Shown piece after piece: positions 9,698-22,895 of a stretch of 64,000 bases of DNA. The stretch lies in the NCBI GenBank assembly GCA_025266875.1, contig JALLLT010000009.1, forward strand, positions 992,001-1,056,000. Reading direction: 5' to 3'. The stretch comes from Fennellomyces sp. T-0311. Lineage: Eukaryota > Mucoromycota > Mucoromycetes > Mucorales > Lichtheimiaceae. The stretch's first letter is position 1. Every line of letters begins with the position of its first letter. The notes under the pieces are model-generated. The model had not been told where the DNA came from. It made no database searches and was given only the letters and a program-made list of their open reading frames with translations. Both the position numbers and the translations under genes were made by a program.

Positions 9698-11907
9698 TAC
9701 ATAGTGTTATTCTCGGTGATAACGGTGAACAAAACTGTAACAGACTTCAAGGGTTGTAACCAAGAGGGGCCGAAAAAAGGGAGTTTCTCAAATCAAGATC
9801 TTCCAACCTAAATAGAACCTAAGTGATAAAAGCAATTGAAGTGCTTGCAAAAGAATGTCTATAGATACCTAGTTACTCCATCACTTCAAGTTTTTGATAG
9901 AGATTAAATATAAATTTCCATCAAGCATTAATATTACCAATCACGCTACTGCAGAAACGCCATTTCTCCTTAAATGAGAATGAAAGGGTCACTATGTATG
10001 TTTACCATGATTTATATGTACTCCGAACACATTCTAGTGCATGCACAACGTTAATTATTTATAGTAAGTACATTGTAATTTGCTACTATTGTTCTACTTG
10101 GATAGCCTCACCTTCTCTAGTTGTCATCTGGTGCTGCAAAGTGCAACAATTTACCCTAAGCCTGATACTGACACAGTAATATTCGCTTATGTACTTAGTT
10201 AGAGCTGTATAATATAAAAGATTCTATATATCTCATCCGATGCAAAAGGCGGAAATAATGATTTTGTTGGAAATGTGATTCTGAATTGTTTTTACACAGT
10301 AACTATTGGTCAGTGAAATTGTGTACTGTTATGCCGTTACTGCATCGATTCGGACGCAACTAAAAGCTGACAAAAGTAGCTTAACAAATTTTCGTATAAT
10401 TCCTAGTGTGGTGAACCACTACATGTATGCACATAATGGAGATCGGTCAAACATCCATTCTAGCACATTCCATCAGATAAACACTCTGGAAGAGTATAGA
10501 TGACTAAGATATAAACGGTATTACCTTACACCGGTTTCAAGGAAGCTGAATGATGTTCTACAGGACATGCACCTATCACAGAGTACACGGAGTCGATATC
10601 TGCCGTCGTCGGTAAAACATAAGACGAACACGCAACCCGGTACGTCCTCGACCAAGCATCATTTGCCCAGGAGCGGATATTAGAATCTCCAGTAAAAGAT
10701 ATAAAAAAGAGAGAGAGAGTTCATCCGTAATAAAGGATATACAACTATTCAGATTCTCAACGAATTCTATTCTTGTTACCAGTTTTTTATCATATAACTC
10801 TCTCACCACACCTAGATAAAGATTGGTGACCCAAACTTTTCGTTAAAATAATCTGCAGGAGTTCTTGAGGTTGGTCCTACAACAAATCAAATTTGCTAAC
10901 TGCGCTAATATCCTTCAAAATGAATATTAAGATTGCTTCTATCTGATAGTACGGTTCTCGAATGGAACGGAACTATCTTGGGTTTCGATACTTGAGAAGA
11001 AAGCTAGTTGGGTCTCAAAAACTGCTAAAAAGAGAAGTTTAGCAGATAAAGAACTATAGTTTATTAATAATGTGAACGCTCTATTTATACTTTCCCATAC
11101 TCCAACTATATGTTTCTGGAACCTTACATTATTCTGGATAAATATACCAAGCGAGAACGTGGCAGCTGTGGTAATCATTATGCGTACAGCTATATCGTAT
11201 TTCCTACTACCTACAATCTTGGACCAAAGTGTCGAGAGTGCGTTCGCACTTTTTGATATGGTCGTGTCAAATTGCAGATTTTGCGCAGATTTTGAACCGG
11301 ATCCACGGAGCGTTGAAGCGAGTGCGCATATTGGGAAACAGCTTTTAGAAAAGGATCAAATCTTCAAAATTAAACATCGAGTGTTCATAAGTCTTTGGGT
11401 TCGTATCCAAAATTCTTCTTCTATTCAGAAATCTTTAGGAAGATGTTTAGTATCAGAGTATCACATCAAAAAAATTTATTTTGTAGCTGATACTCGATAT
11501 CATACATGGGCCCACACATGATGATTAATACCCGTCCGTGAATTAGAGCAGATTTTCTTAAATCTTGGTTACTTTACCAGAGCAAACATATCATCTGAAG
11601 ACGTGTTATGAGAAAAATGACGTGAGCAAAACAGGCCCTTGTTGCACCGGCTGTTTGATAAAGAAAATATGAGACATATCTAAGTAGACAGGCAGACAGA
11701 CTGCTAGCCAATTCCAAAAGGCTATGTCTAAGATATAAACTCTTAAATAGTCAAAGGTCGGTAATAAGTGTTACGAATTTTTATTACTGAACTTATGATA
11801 TGGGAAAAAAGTGATATGTATATAATATGAACCTCAGTTTCTCTTCCTTCTATGTACTAAAAAGGAGCAATAATGAACACGTACAAATAAAATGGGTAAC
11901 TAAAATC
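9698..11907. other. Intergenic between the two oxidases, about 2.2 kb
   Basis: No gene is seen. On the minus strand AGTATAAATAGAGCG near 11082-11092, followed by an AT-rich leader (to about 10930), resembles the LTR promoters at 1964 and 5175, so part of this interval (about 10930-11250) is probably a solo LTR. The remainder is AT-rich and without recognisable features. The region must also contain the promoter of paralogue 1 at its left end. Confidence 0.4.
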
Positions 11908-13743
11908 TTAGTTCTGGAAAATCGGAATTTGCTCAGGACTGACTTCCAAAACGGTCATCATCCCTTGCATCATATGGCCGGTAATGTGGCAATGGAAGCC
12001 CCAAAGACCTGGATTTGACTATTGTAAAATTAGCATCCAGAAAGTTAAAAACAAACGTAGGAGAACTTACCACATATAATCGGATCTTTGTCCAGCCACA
12101 TGGTGTGCCACCAGGTGCAGTTTCCGGCGGAGGATAAGGGTAGACCATTGTCGTGTCCTTAGCAATAGGAGTTGGATATGTACGAATGTTCCAATCGCGC
12201 GCATGTATATATTCACCGGGACCGCTAGCAATGGGATAATGTACCATACCATGCGTGTGCCATGGATGACCAACACAAATATTAGGCTATAGTAGAAAAA
12301 AGTTAAGTAATATGATCAAATAGTTTGCTATAGGAAAGGAAAACTTACTTCTTCAAGCATAGTTGTATGAATAACGAAGTCAACAATTTCACCAGTTTCC
12401 AGGGGAAAAGTTTTACGCCCTTCATCGAAACCATCGCTGTATCCGTCGATATGAAGATCAATAGCCGTAGAGTTCACTTGGCGCTGGTCCATCCGCGCGA
12501 TCTGTTGGATAAGTGGCGGGTCATATTCCGTTGGCATACGGTCGTTGATCAGCCATCGTACGGTACCATCGGGCAAACGCCGTTCCACTGGTGTGATAAT
12601 AACTGTGCGATCCGGAGGTTGGTGGAAGTCACCGTAATCGGGAGTAATCGGCTTCATGAACTGGAAGAACCATTCTTGATTGATGGACGGATCCGGAGGA
12701 GGTAAAACTGGCATATCCGTGACTGAAGCTTCGTACGCATGCGGTTCAAAAATATCAGGCTTCGTAGCGAGCCCCCGTTTCTCATGATGAGGTAGGTTGT
12801 ATCGCAGAATACCTACGCCATTGGTTCTCGGAGTCATTGTAAAGTACGCTTGACTGTTGATGTAGTAACTTTCTGCTGCTTGATCCGCGGATAACAAAAC
12901 CGAAAACCGTTGGCCAGGAGCAACTTGCAAAGTGGTCGTTTGGTATGGTTGAATAAGCACACCATCCACCTCGATAATCGTCATTGTATGCCTTGCAATG
13001 GAAATACCCAAGGCGCCGAATGTGGTCGCACCAATAACTCGCAATCGATACACTTTGCCTGGTTCGACATCAATCACTGAATAACCTTCGCAATTTTGAC
13101 TGGTTGGCTGATTTGGATCGTACACTGTTCGTCCGTTGAGCAAGTAACTGTCGGCATCCTTCATTCCGGCAAAGTTTGGACCCATGATATAATCCAGCCG
13201 TTCCATTTCATCCTGATGCCACCATTCAGACAATGTGAGGACACGCTCTTCGTCATATTCGTATGGACCTTCGCGAAGTTTGTGATCGTCTTGATCGCTG
13301 GGCCAAGCATCGTCAGATTCATATACAATAAACGCGCCGTAAATGGAATCTTCCTGAAGATCGCTGTGTGCGTGATAAAAGAAGGTGCCTGCTTGATCGA
13401 TGATTTGGAAATTCTGTTGATAAATGCCTCCTGGTGGAATAGCTTCTTGCGTTACTCCCGGAAAACCATCCGCCTCGGTGGTGCCAATTTGAAAGATGCC
13501 ATGATAGTGGATGGTCGTCAAACGATTCGAATCGGGAGAGTTTCGGACGGTAATGCGAACTTGATCACCTTTGGTTACTCGAATAGGTGGCGCGGGATAT
13601 TGTCCATCGACTAAAAGTCGATCATAGCCTTGACCAAAGCAATCGGGATCGACGGTACCAACGGAGAGGTTGATTTCAAGTTCACGTACTCTTGCAAGTA
13701 CAACATTTGCTATGAAAAGTAAAGCGAGATAATAGGATAGCAT
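11908..13743 (-). CDS. Laccase-like multicopper oxidase (paralogue 2)
   Basis: Three exons: 13743-12349, 12286-12071 and 12018-11908, giving about 573 aa, with both introns at the same codons and phase as in the neighbour. The copper motifs are IHYHGIF, FYHAHSD, HPWHTHG and HCHITGHMMQGM, again with Met at the axial position. The start at 13743 (MLSYYLALLFIANVVLA, a signal peptide) has A at -3; an upstream in-frame ATG at 13836 is possible but adds a basic, non-signal stretch. The middle domain differs most between the copies (a longer linker with KPDIFEPHAYEASVTDMPVLP here). Same strand and intron positions show a tandem duplication. Function as for paralogue 1: an extracytoplasmic copper oxidase of unknown substrate. 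Confidence 0.87.
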
Positions 13744-15046
13744 TGTTGAATAGATGTACAATGAAACTACGATAGAGAAACGAAAAAAAGGTGGTCTTTT
13801 TAAATGCCGAGAAACACTCGAACTTTGGACTCGCATTTAGAGAATATTAAACCAAACATGGGAATTGGGGAGGAGGTTCACCTAAAATAAACTATCTAGA
13901 AGAGACCATCTGTGTAGTAGCGATCAGATACTTTGCACTGACTGACGATACCTGATCGAATAAATTAATTTTCTCCGTAGTTTTTTTTGTCAGCGCCGAT
14001 GATCAGCTCAAAGCATTGTGCTTCACCGCTTTATCATCCCCCTTATTCTAGGAGAAAGAGGGATTGTTACTGAATACAATTTAATGAAAAATGTTACGGT
14101 ACGGCATGGAATTCTTCTCTCAGGGTCATCGAATATGGAACGCAAACTATATCGTCTCCATGTATAAGCTATGTGAATATGTACAATAAAGATACTTTTT
14201 TAATGACTATCTGGAATGGTGCGACTGTGAGCGGTAAAAAATTATCGTCTGCTGCCTAATGCACGCACATGACACTGACATGTGCAGAGGAGTACAAATT
14301 CTGACACGTTTAAGCATACTCTACTGTAAAATAACCCGAGTGTAAACCGATCATGATCTCAATACGTAACCAGCCAGCGGGGTATCCAGCAAGTTCTGGA
14401 TCAAATCAACTGATCACAGTAGTAAAGTGATGCTGTGAAATGGTTGCTAGCCTCCTAAAGTCCTTCGTTTAGTGACGACAAAGTGCCGATGATCGTGCAT
14501 CAGAAAGGTGCAGTTGAGTATGCATTAATATAAAAAAGTGGCAAAACAATAAGAACACGATAATCACTTTATAGAAGAAAGACATACCAATTACAGAAAA
14601 GGGATGTGTTGTCATGGTTTCATGTTTATGTTTTGACAACAGCATCTGTTCGTGACGTTGCCACGGAGATTATTAGTAGAGTTTATATAGCCGCGTATTC
14701 TACCTTTTTTGGGTTTTCTCGCCAGAGTGTATGAAGTATGCATACGCCATGAGCTCATTGCTGAAGAAAAAAATAGGGGAAGAAAAATGTTTAATACCGT
14801 CTAAATTAAGATGAAATTAATGCAAGAAAAATTGATCAAAATGTAATTGATTCAGGTTTTTCTAGAGACAAAAGGAGTTTGTTGAAAAGGGTCCAGTGCT
14901 TCGGGCCGAATGTTGGTGGTGGTAGACGATAAACTTTCCAATTGAATGCAATTCGTATTTGTCATGTGAAAATGCTGCAGTGACCGTCATGTCATATTTC
15001 ATTTTGTGGGGCATCTGAACTTTACTCTTCCTGTATTACTACTACC
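13744..15046. other. Intergenic, divergent promoter region (MCO2 / PEX3)
   Basis: About 1.3 kb between two divergently transcribed genes. I see no coding frame with support, only AT-rich DNA and a poly-T near 13980. It must hold the promoters of both genes; no clear TATA box stands out for PEX3. Confidence 0.4.
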
Positions 15047-16829
15047 ATGCCTTTTTTACAATCGGTTAAAGATTACACGAAGCGACATCGCAAAGGTCTG
15101 TTTATTACAGCTGCCATCGGTGGTGGCAGCTACTTGCTCGGTCGCTATGCAACAAGCAAGCTTCGCGATCTCCAAGAAAAAGCAATGACGGAGAGAGTGG
15201 CGAAAGAAAAGTAATGTAAAATTACTCCATTGACAGGAAACATGACTAATTCTTTACATATAGTCTCAAGCGTCGATTCCAGCAAAACCAGAACGATTGT
15301 GTATTCACAGTATTGTCACTTTTACCAACACTTGGTGACCAGATTCTTTACGAGATGAATATCGAAGCAGCTTGGGCCAAGTTACAGGAATCTCGCAAAC
15401 TCGAGAAGAAGGAGGAGTTATTAAAGAGGGAACAAGCCGCTGCAGCAGCTGAAAAGGCTGAAAAGGAGGAAACGCAGGGTGAACAAGCACAGAATGAAAA
15501 CCAAGAAGACAAACCCAATAGTACCACTGAGGAAAAGCCCGAATTAGAAAATAGTGTCGGCAGTCTCGGTGCGTCAACCGCAAGTCTGGAGGAAACCAAG
15601 TCAAAGATCTTGGATGGTATATTGGACAAGAAAGCAAAGTACTTGTTGTGGGAGGAAATCAAAGCATCCAGTAAGTGGTTTATGATGGGGTTTACTTTTT
15701 TTTATTTGACTAACGTGTTGTCCGGTAGGTTTCACAAGAACATTCACGTCCATTTACTCTGTCACACTGTTGACATTGCTGACACATATTCAACTGAATT
15801 TGCTGGGTCGATTCACTTACGTATGGTCAGTCTCGGTCTTGAATCGTCCTGAACCAACAATTCGTTTGCAACATGATAATGAAGAACCAGAAGGCGGATT
15901 CTTGGATCCTCAAACTGAACGAATGTTCTTAAGCGCCAGCTGGTGGTTGCTTCATCGTGGTTGGAGAAAGTGCGCTGAGCGTGTAAAGGAAGCCGTGGAT
16001 GAAGTCATTGGCGAGTAAGATCACTATTCTAAAAAATGGCATAAAGTTAGGGAAACTGACGACTTTTTGTATTTAGTGTGCCATTAAAACGTATCTTCAA
16101 GTACAATGATGCCGAGGAAATAGTCAACAAACTTCGTCGACGAATCGAATACGAAAAGGACGGTACCACGCCGATCAGGTAAACCATAAAGTTATTTGTG
16201 ATGATATTTCTCTAAAAAACAGTAATGTATATAAAAAGCTATCGATCATGGATGCTTCCCGATACCGAAGAAGAAGCAAACGAATTCTTGGTCCAAGCTG
16301 GTTTTGAAGAAGGATTCCCCAAAAGCGTTGATCCCTCAAGCATTAGTCTGAAACGATTGCTTGATGAGACTAAGGATTACATTGACAGGTACAAATAGCT
16401 AAACAGTTTTGGTAACTATGAAATTAACGTTTTCCTTTTTCCTAGTCCGGATTTCTCAGCAGTACTTGGATCATGTTTGGATGAAGTGTTTGCAATCTTT
16501 GACCATCATGCATTTGCCAAGGCTTTACTACCAGCAACTGCAACAATGGATTTCTCTACTCACAGAATTCAAGAAATTCACGATGATGAACCTATCGATA
16601 AAGTCAAGAAGGTTACCTTGGCAAATCTGCTCCCGTCTATCAGTCGACAGGCCCATTTGGTGATTGCCGGTAACGAGTACTTGAATGTAAGTGTTTATAT
16701 CATGTATCAGAAAAAAGTAGGCTTGTTTACTTAAAGGGTATTTCTTAGGCATTTGCATATATCAAGGAACTTCAAGCCTTTTCCGCCATGATCTATACAC
16801 AATACGGTGATGAAATCACTCGGAGCTAA
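15047..16829 (+). CDS. PEX3: Peroxisomal biogenesis factor 3 (PEX3)
   Basis: Seven exons (15047-15210, 15264-15670, 15729-16014, 16077-16178, 16239-16388, 16446-16686, 16749-16829) join in frame to about 476 aa, in the family's usual size range. Pex3 sits in the peroxisomal membrane and is the docking site for Pex19, which delivers newly made membrane proteins. The N-terminus MPFLQSVKDYTKRHRKG plus the hydrophobic GLFITAAIGGGSYLLGRYA span is the typical Pex3 anchor. The cytosolic part has LKRRFQQNQ and TVLSLLPTLGDQI, then VWSVSVLNRPEP and SISRQAHLVIAG near the end. A highly charged Ala/Glu/Lys insertion of about 50 residues (roughly 105-160) follows the first conserved block and is probably a disordered loop. 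Introns are 48-66 bases with normal borders. Confidence 0.92.
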
Positions 16830-19140
16830 TTAAAGTGCATCTTTTTTCCATAATTAAACAAAATGTTATTACCTAAAGAGTCGTCTATAGGATTAACGCC
16901 CGAGACGCGTAAGGTGTGTTACTCATGCAAAGAGCTATAGTTAGAACAACACGAGAATATGTTCATATTTTGTCACTTTTGGATAATATTTCATTACTAA
17001 AAGTCTGTATCCGGTGATAACACTTATGTGAACTGATGATGTTACTTTTTTGAAGCGCTCACCGATGCATGGACAAATACCTGATAGGAATGGTAATAAG
17101 GTTAGATCCGATTATGTATGACATGAAAAGGGGTTCAGTAGAACTTCATGTCCGCTGCGTGATTATCAGAGATACATAATACTACTACTCGTCGGTACTC
17201 TATGTATGGACACACATATCATCAAGTAATTAGTGTTGGGATTCGGTCTACCATCTACGCTAATATAGAAAGAAGCTTCGATTATTGACCACACGGTCGT
17301 AAAAAGAAAATGGGTCACCAATAATATCATCTTTGTCTACGACAAAATTGCATATCTGTACGGAGCTGTATTTGTTAATCGGCGGTATTGCATGCGATTC
17401 GATGAGCAATCGATAATTCCATCAAACCATTTACATAAGCCCCATCGCTAGATTGTCCTTGGACGATCGAAATCGAATGCTCAGGGGTGCGTGTTCTATA
17501 TCGAGGATTATGTCTTGAAAACCTGTTGGAAACAAACCAAGCTCAACATGTTTCTATCATTGCTTCTCATGCTATTAATATCTAATGCCAACTTCTGTCA
17601 CATCCTTAAAATAAACTCTTTTCTTCCTTCACAATGTACCCTACATTTTCTGTAACGCTTGATGTAGTACAAAGCTAGGTTGGCAATTTTCTTTGGGGAA
17701 ACAAATGTGTGTGGTTTTGACAAAATGTAGCACGAATTTTTTTAACCATCTGGGTCTCCCCGAAGAGAGTAATTACTGTCTTGCAAAGACGCTACCCTTG
17801 ATCTTGAAAGGAAGACGAGTGCTTAAATAAACAAGCTTAACAAAGACAGTTGCATATGGGCTGTGTAACGGAATGACCTGGCTCAGTAGTGCACGAGCCC
17901 TCACGTTTCGATAATATGTACTTTTTTATACAGTTGCAAGTTAGTATGTCTTTGGATACTTGTTAAGGCTTACCGATATATTTTCAAGAAGTAATGGGCC
18001 CTCTTTTTTTTTTAGTATGGGACAATAGGAACCCCTTGAAGGTTCTGGAACATCGAGCGGAGAGATCTAGGTAGGAGCTTACACTCGCGGTCTGTCAACT
18101 CAATAAACAAGTTACAAGTATTTCTTTACGCAAGGCACTTAATTTCTGCCACGTAGGTTGCACTGTATAGAATTGAGAGAAAAAGAAATGTAACTAGGCT
18201 TTGCTAGTCAGATTCCAAAATGATTTATGTGTACAGTTAGTGAGGAAGGTGGGCCTAGTCATGATTTAAAGGACAAGTTCTGCAATATGCAAAAACTCAA
18301 AATACTAATATAGAAGGTTAAAGATGTGTCTGAAATCATTCCACCTACGAAGGGTAAGGCATTGGAGCATGTAGGTGAAAAAAAGTGGCGATAACAGGAT
18401 GTTTGTTGTTGAGCGGCGCATAGCGACGCAAGAAAAAAAATGTTGCTATGGAACAAGAAGTAGACCAGACGACACGATCATTTCTGCGTTATGGCATATT
18501 TGTTGGGTCTGTTCATTGGATAAGGGCCAAGTATCTTTTTTTGTTGATGGGCAAAACATGCCACAAAATCATCCGTCACAAAAATACGCGCGCAGCTTGC
18601 CTCAGCCCGGAGGGTTGCTCTTTTTCACTTCGACACATCTCCAAGGTACCTTTTTCACATTTCCAGATTATGATTGAGGGCGGGAAAAGGAGGAATTACG
18701 AGTCCATAGTTTGAAAGGGAATAGAAAGAGAGAGAGAGAGAGACAGCGTGGTGTTGTGTGTGTATGTGTATGTGTATGTGTGGGAATGCCAAGGCTTTCT
18801 AGGCGGATAAATAGGCTTTCAACCAACGAAGGTTTGGCTTGCGCAGAAGCTATTGCTATTCTCCGCCGTACGTTCGAGGGCGAAGGAAACTTGAATGAAG
18901 GGAGATGATGTGGGAGGAGCTGAAAATGGGGTACAGGAGATGCAGCGTGGGTCTGCGTTGGGCGTGCCTTACTTTGTGCTCCGTTGGCTTTTTTTCTTCT
19001 TTCAACCAGTTATCTGACTCTTTTCCCTTTTTTTATACTTTTTTTTGCGCAGCTTAGTCGTTTACTACCGATCAGGTAAACCTACCTCATTCACCCCCGA
19101 AATGCACCGCTTCATCTGACTCACAAATGGTTATTAAAGC
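16830..19140. other. Intergenic, about 2.3 kb; no gene seen
   Basis: No frame here has family motifs or splice partners. The last few hundred bases before RHO1 are the likely promoter and leader; a GATCAG/GTAAACC string near 19070-19080 could be the donor of a leader intron. The only structured part is a pair of short microsatellites at 18725-18784. Confidence 0.4.
18725..18784. repeat. GA and GTAT/GT microsatellites
   Basis: An AG repeat (about 18727-18743) is followed after a few bases by GTGTGTGTATGTGTATGTG. They lie about 400 bases upstream of the RHO1 start, in its presumed promoter. Confidence 0.8.
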
Positions 19141-19959
<819 letters not shown>

Positions 19960-20090
19960 ACAGTTTGTCGCTGTAACAACCTTTTAACGCTCCCTTTCTG
20001 TGCCACTTAATCTTCTTTTTTACCTTTCAATTTCTGCCTCCATCCAACGCTTTGCACACAGCCAGGTTTTTTTCTTTCTTTTTTCTTTTA

Positions 20091-20126
20091 CTCTCTCTCT
20101 CTCTCTCTCCCACTCTTCTCTCTCTT
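20091..20126 (+). repeat. CT-rich tract
   Basis: A run of about ten CT units followed by more pyrimidine-rich sequence. It lies about 240 bases upstream of the capping triphosphatase start, where pyrimidine tracts are common in fungal core promoters. Confidence 0.7.
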
Positions 20127-20354
20127 TATTGGAAGCTGCACGGCTCGATAAAACATCCTCTACAGCCACCATGCTGAGCACAGACCCTCCATTCTGCTCG
20201 TTAACGCATGATGGGGCGCCTGTGGCCTAGAATGAGTGCCGCAGCGCATGGCCCATCCTTTCCACATGATGCATAGCCTCGCCAGCTGAAAACTGCCTGA
20301 ATCGCATCAATTTCCAAATAACTTAGTCACGAATCTTTCTTCCACCTTTCTTCT

Positions 20355-21743
20355 ATGAGCAAACGCACAGCAGACGAGATGAAAAACGGCAGAGGCAGCG
20401 ACGAGAGAGATGTTCCATCACCCACTGTCAAACGGCAGGCCAGTGACAGCACTGCTTCATTCGGTCCGTCGGAAATCAAGAGCGACGGCAAAAGGAGCCC
20501 GTCCAAGAAGAATCACCAAAAAGATCGCGATCAGTCATCTTTTGTTCCTGCATCCAAAGAATCAAACGACGTCCCTACTTCGAAAGCCGAAGATCGACAT
20601 TACCAAATCGTCCCAACAAAAGAGCCCACCATTTTCTGTACGCGACCTGTAGACGATATTGTGCTTTATATTGCCGATCTACTCAAAGATCATTGCGACA
20701 AAGATCATGTCGAGGTGAACATTGGCGTTATGTCTCGTGCCTGTCAGTCGCGATTAACGATGTGAGGGTTAGATTGAAGCCAAGTTAGGAGTGTTCATTG
20801 ACAAGCAAACGCATCAGCGGATCAACATGGGAGCTGTTACTGAGACAGGAATGTAAACAACTGTGCACAAAACGCGACGGGCAAAAAGAGTAACAGACGA
20901 TGCAGTTCTTACGGGGCATGAGCATAGAATACGTTTCGAGGCCAGCATGCCACTGAAGCAGCATAAGCATTTCAATGAACTGCTCAACAGACGCGTCGAA
21001 AAGTCAAACAAGCGTGATTACAAGGTGCGTGTGTCCGCATCAGCAACATGGGCTGGCTTTAACATGGGATATACAGGGCGAACGTATCCGATACGCGCAT
21101 ACATACGAGATAGACTCATTCCACAGCGGCAACTCGTCCCGGGACGAGAAGTGGCGGGTAACCAGAGATCAGAGGACGGGAGAGGTACGTGTCAATTAAA
21201 AACCGAGTGGCGCCGGGCTGATGGTTGCGGATAGCTCAAACCAGGCGGCATCATCGAGAAGCAACGGGTGATGAATATCAACGTACATGTTCCCAAGCAA
21301 CCGCTCGATTACAGGATATCCATCAACCTCGAGTTACCACGTACGTATCTGCCATTGTTAATCGTCTAACATAACCTCATCATCGCAATCCACCAGGACC
21401 GAAGCCAACAGGACCGGTCCTGTTCACCCGCCAGAAAGATAGAGTGTCATACAAGCATGCTGGAATCCAATTCGATCTGACACAAGTAACCGGAGGGCCG
21501 GTGAGTATCATGCAGCGAAAGCATGGAAGCAAGTGTCTGACGAGTGCGTGCATATAGCATAAGGACAATGGGCCGAGCCACGAGTTGGAGTTGGAAATCA
21601 TAAATCCGAGCGAACTTGCCAAAGCAAAGGGAAAAGAAGATAGGAGGGAGCCGTCGCAGTACAACGAGATGGTGGAGTCGTTTGTGAACAATGTACGGAT
21701 GCTATGTCGCTCTGCATTAAAGATCCCTCACTACGAAAAGTAG
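20355..21743 (+). CDS. CET1: mRNA-capping RNA 5'-triphosphatase (Cet1/Pct1 type)
   Basis: Spliced length is about 359 aa from exons 20355-20714, 20773-20852, 20889-21024, 21077-21184, 21235-21340, 21397-21500 and 21558-21743. The first 85 residues are polar and disordered. The catalytic tunnel of the metal-dependent triphosphatase family is recognisable: IEAKLG (first Glu pair), RFEASMPLKQHKHFNELLN, RYAHTYEIDSF, WRVTRDQRTGE and HELELEII (last Glu pair). The enzyme removes the gamma phosphate from nascent mRNA before guanylyl transfer. This tunnel type is typical of fungi, whereas animals use a cysteine phosphatase. The second intron as joined here is only 36 bases (20853-20888), unusually short; an alternative splice there cannot be excluded, so about ten residues near position 145 are uncertain. 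Confidence 0.85.
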
Positions 21744-21803
21744 CGCGCAAACAAATAAACTGCCACTCTGCTCATAAAACAAACGCCCGCTTAAAAAATT
21801 ACC

Positions 21804-22803
21804 ATGCTTCTTTCACGTCTACCATATCGTTACCCTGGTTATGCAGCCAAGCGACGATCCTTGGCAACATGGGCCACCGCAACCATGATTGTAGCTGGTG
21901 TACCAGCCGGTCTTTACCTCTACAAGGTAAATGCTGTTTGTTCAGTCGGTGAGACATTTTCACTCAAACGATCAGTTATAGTAGTGCGTTATGCTTGTCC
22001 TGTTTCAATCCAAACTGATTTATCTCGGGTACATTCCCCCTGGATCCAGAAATGAACCATTTACACCAGACAAGGCGATTAGCGGGTTGAATGTGAACGA
22101 GCAAACTGTGGTGACACCTGACCGGAAACAACTGAAAGGATTCGCGGTAGAACGAACCGACGTCAAGAACGATCAAAGACGGCCTGTTATTGTGTACTTT
22201 CAAGGCAACGCAGGAAACATGATCCATCGATTTGATTTGTTCGATACGATACTCAAAGCTGTGCCAACTGCCACCGTTGTCGGCGTTTGTTACCGTGGAT
22301 TTGGAAGTAGTTCAGGACGCGCGTCCGAACGTGGATTGGAACAGGATGCTCGATCGATCATGCACCATGTGAATGATGTTTATCCTGGCCGACCGGTGTA
22401 TTTGTATGGGCACAGTCTGGGAGGAGCCGTGGCAATTGGACTGTTGGCTGATAATCGATGGGATGCTGTTCAAGGATTGGTGGTGGAAAACACATACACA
22501 AGTATCAAAGACATGGTTAGGGCACTGTACCCACGCTATACACCGTACCCTTTCATTGCGAAATACTTTCTGTGGAATCACTGGCCAAGCTTGGACCGCA
22601 TCCGTCGTATCCAAGCACCCATTTTATTTCTAAGCTCGGAAAAGGATGAGATTGTGCCTTCAGAACATATGGAGCGATTATATGATGCTGCAATCAGCAG
22701 TAAACAGCGTACATGGGTCCAGTTTCCTCGATCAACGCATATGGATATGAACAGGGTTGAATCAAGATTGTATCGATCCGCTCTTTCCGAATTCATCAAA
22801 TAA
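21804..22803 (+). CDS. Alpha/beta hydrolase, ABHD13/Bem46 family
   Basis: Two exons, 21804-21926 and 21985-22803, join in phase 0 to about 313 aa. An N-terminal hydrophobic segment (ATMIVAGVPAGLYLY, about 26-40) anchors the protein in a membrane. The hydrolase core has VYFQGNAGNMIHR (oxyanion side), CYRGFGSSSG and the nucleophile elbow GHSLGG. Acid and base are likely in SEKDEIVPSEH and in RSTHMDMNR. Bem46 proteins are membrane-linked serine hydrolases (deacylase-like) tied to polarity and stress; the substrate is not known. The stop lies 92 bases from the stop of the convergent ligase gene. Confidence 0.87.
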
Positions 22804-22895
22804 AGTTCATGTTTTCATCCAGTGTAAGTTTTTTCCTTCTAAAATATATGAGACAGGATACAAAAGAGGGTTATCTATATATAAAAAGATCCTGC

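Noticed and set aside
11072..11521. A 149-aa plus-strand frame
   Set aside because: No splice partner or family; it overlaps the LTR-like string near 11085.
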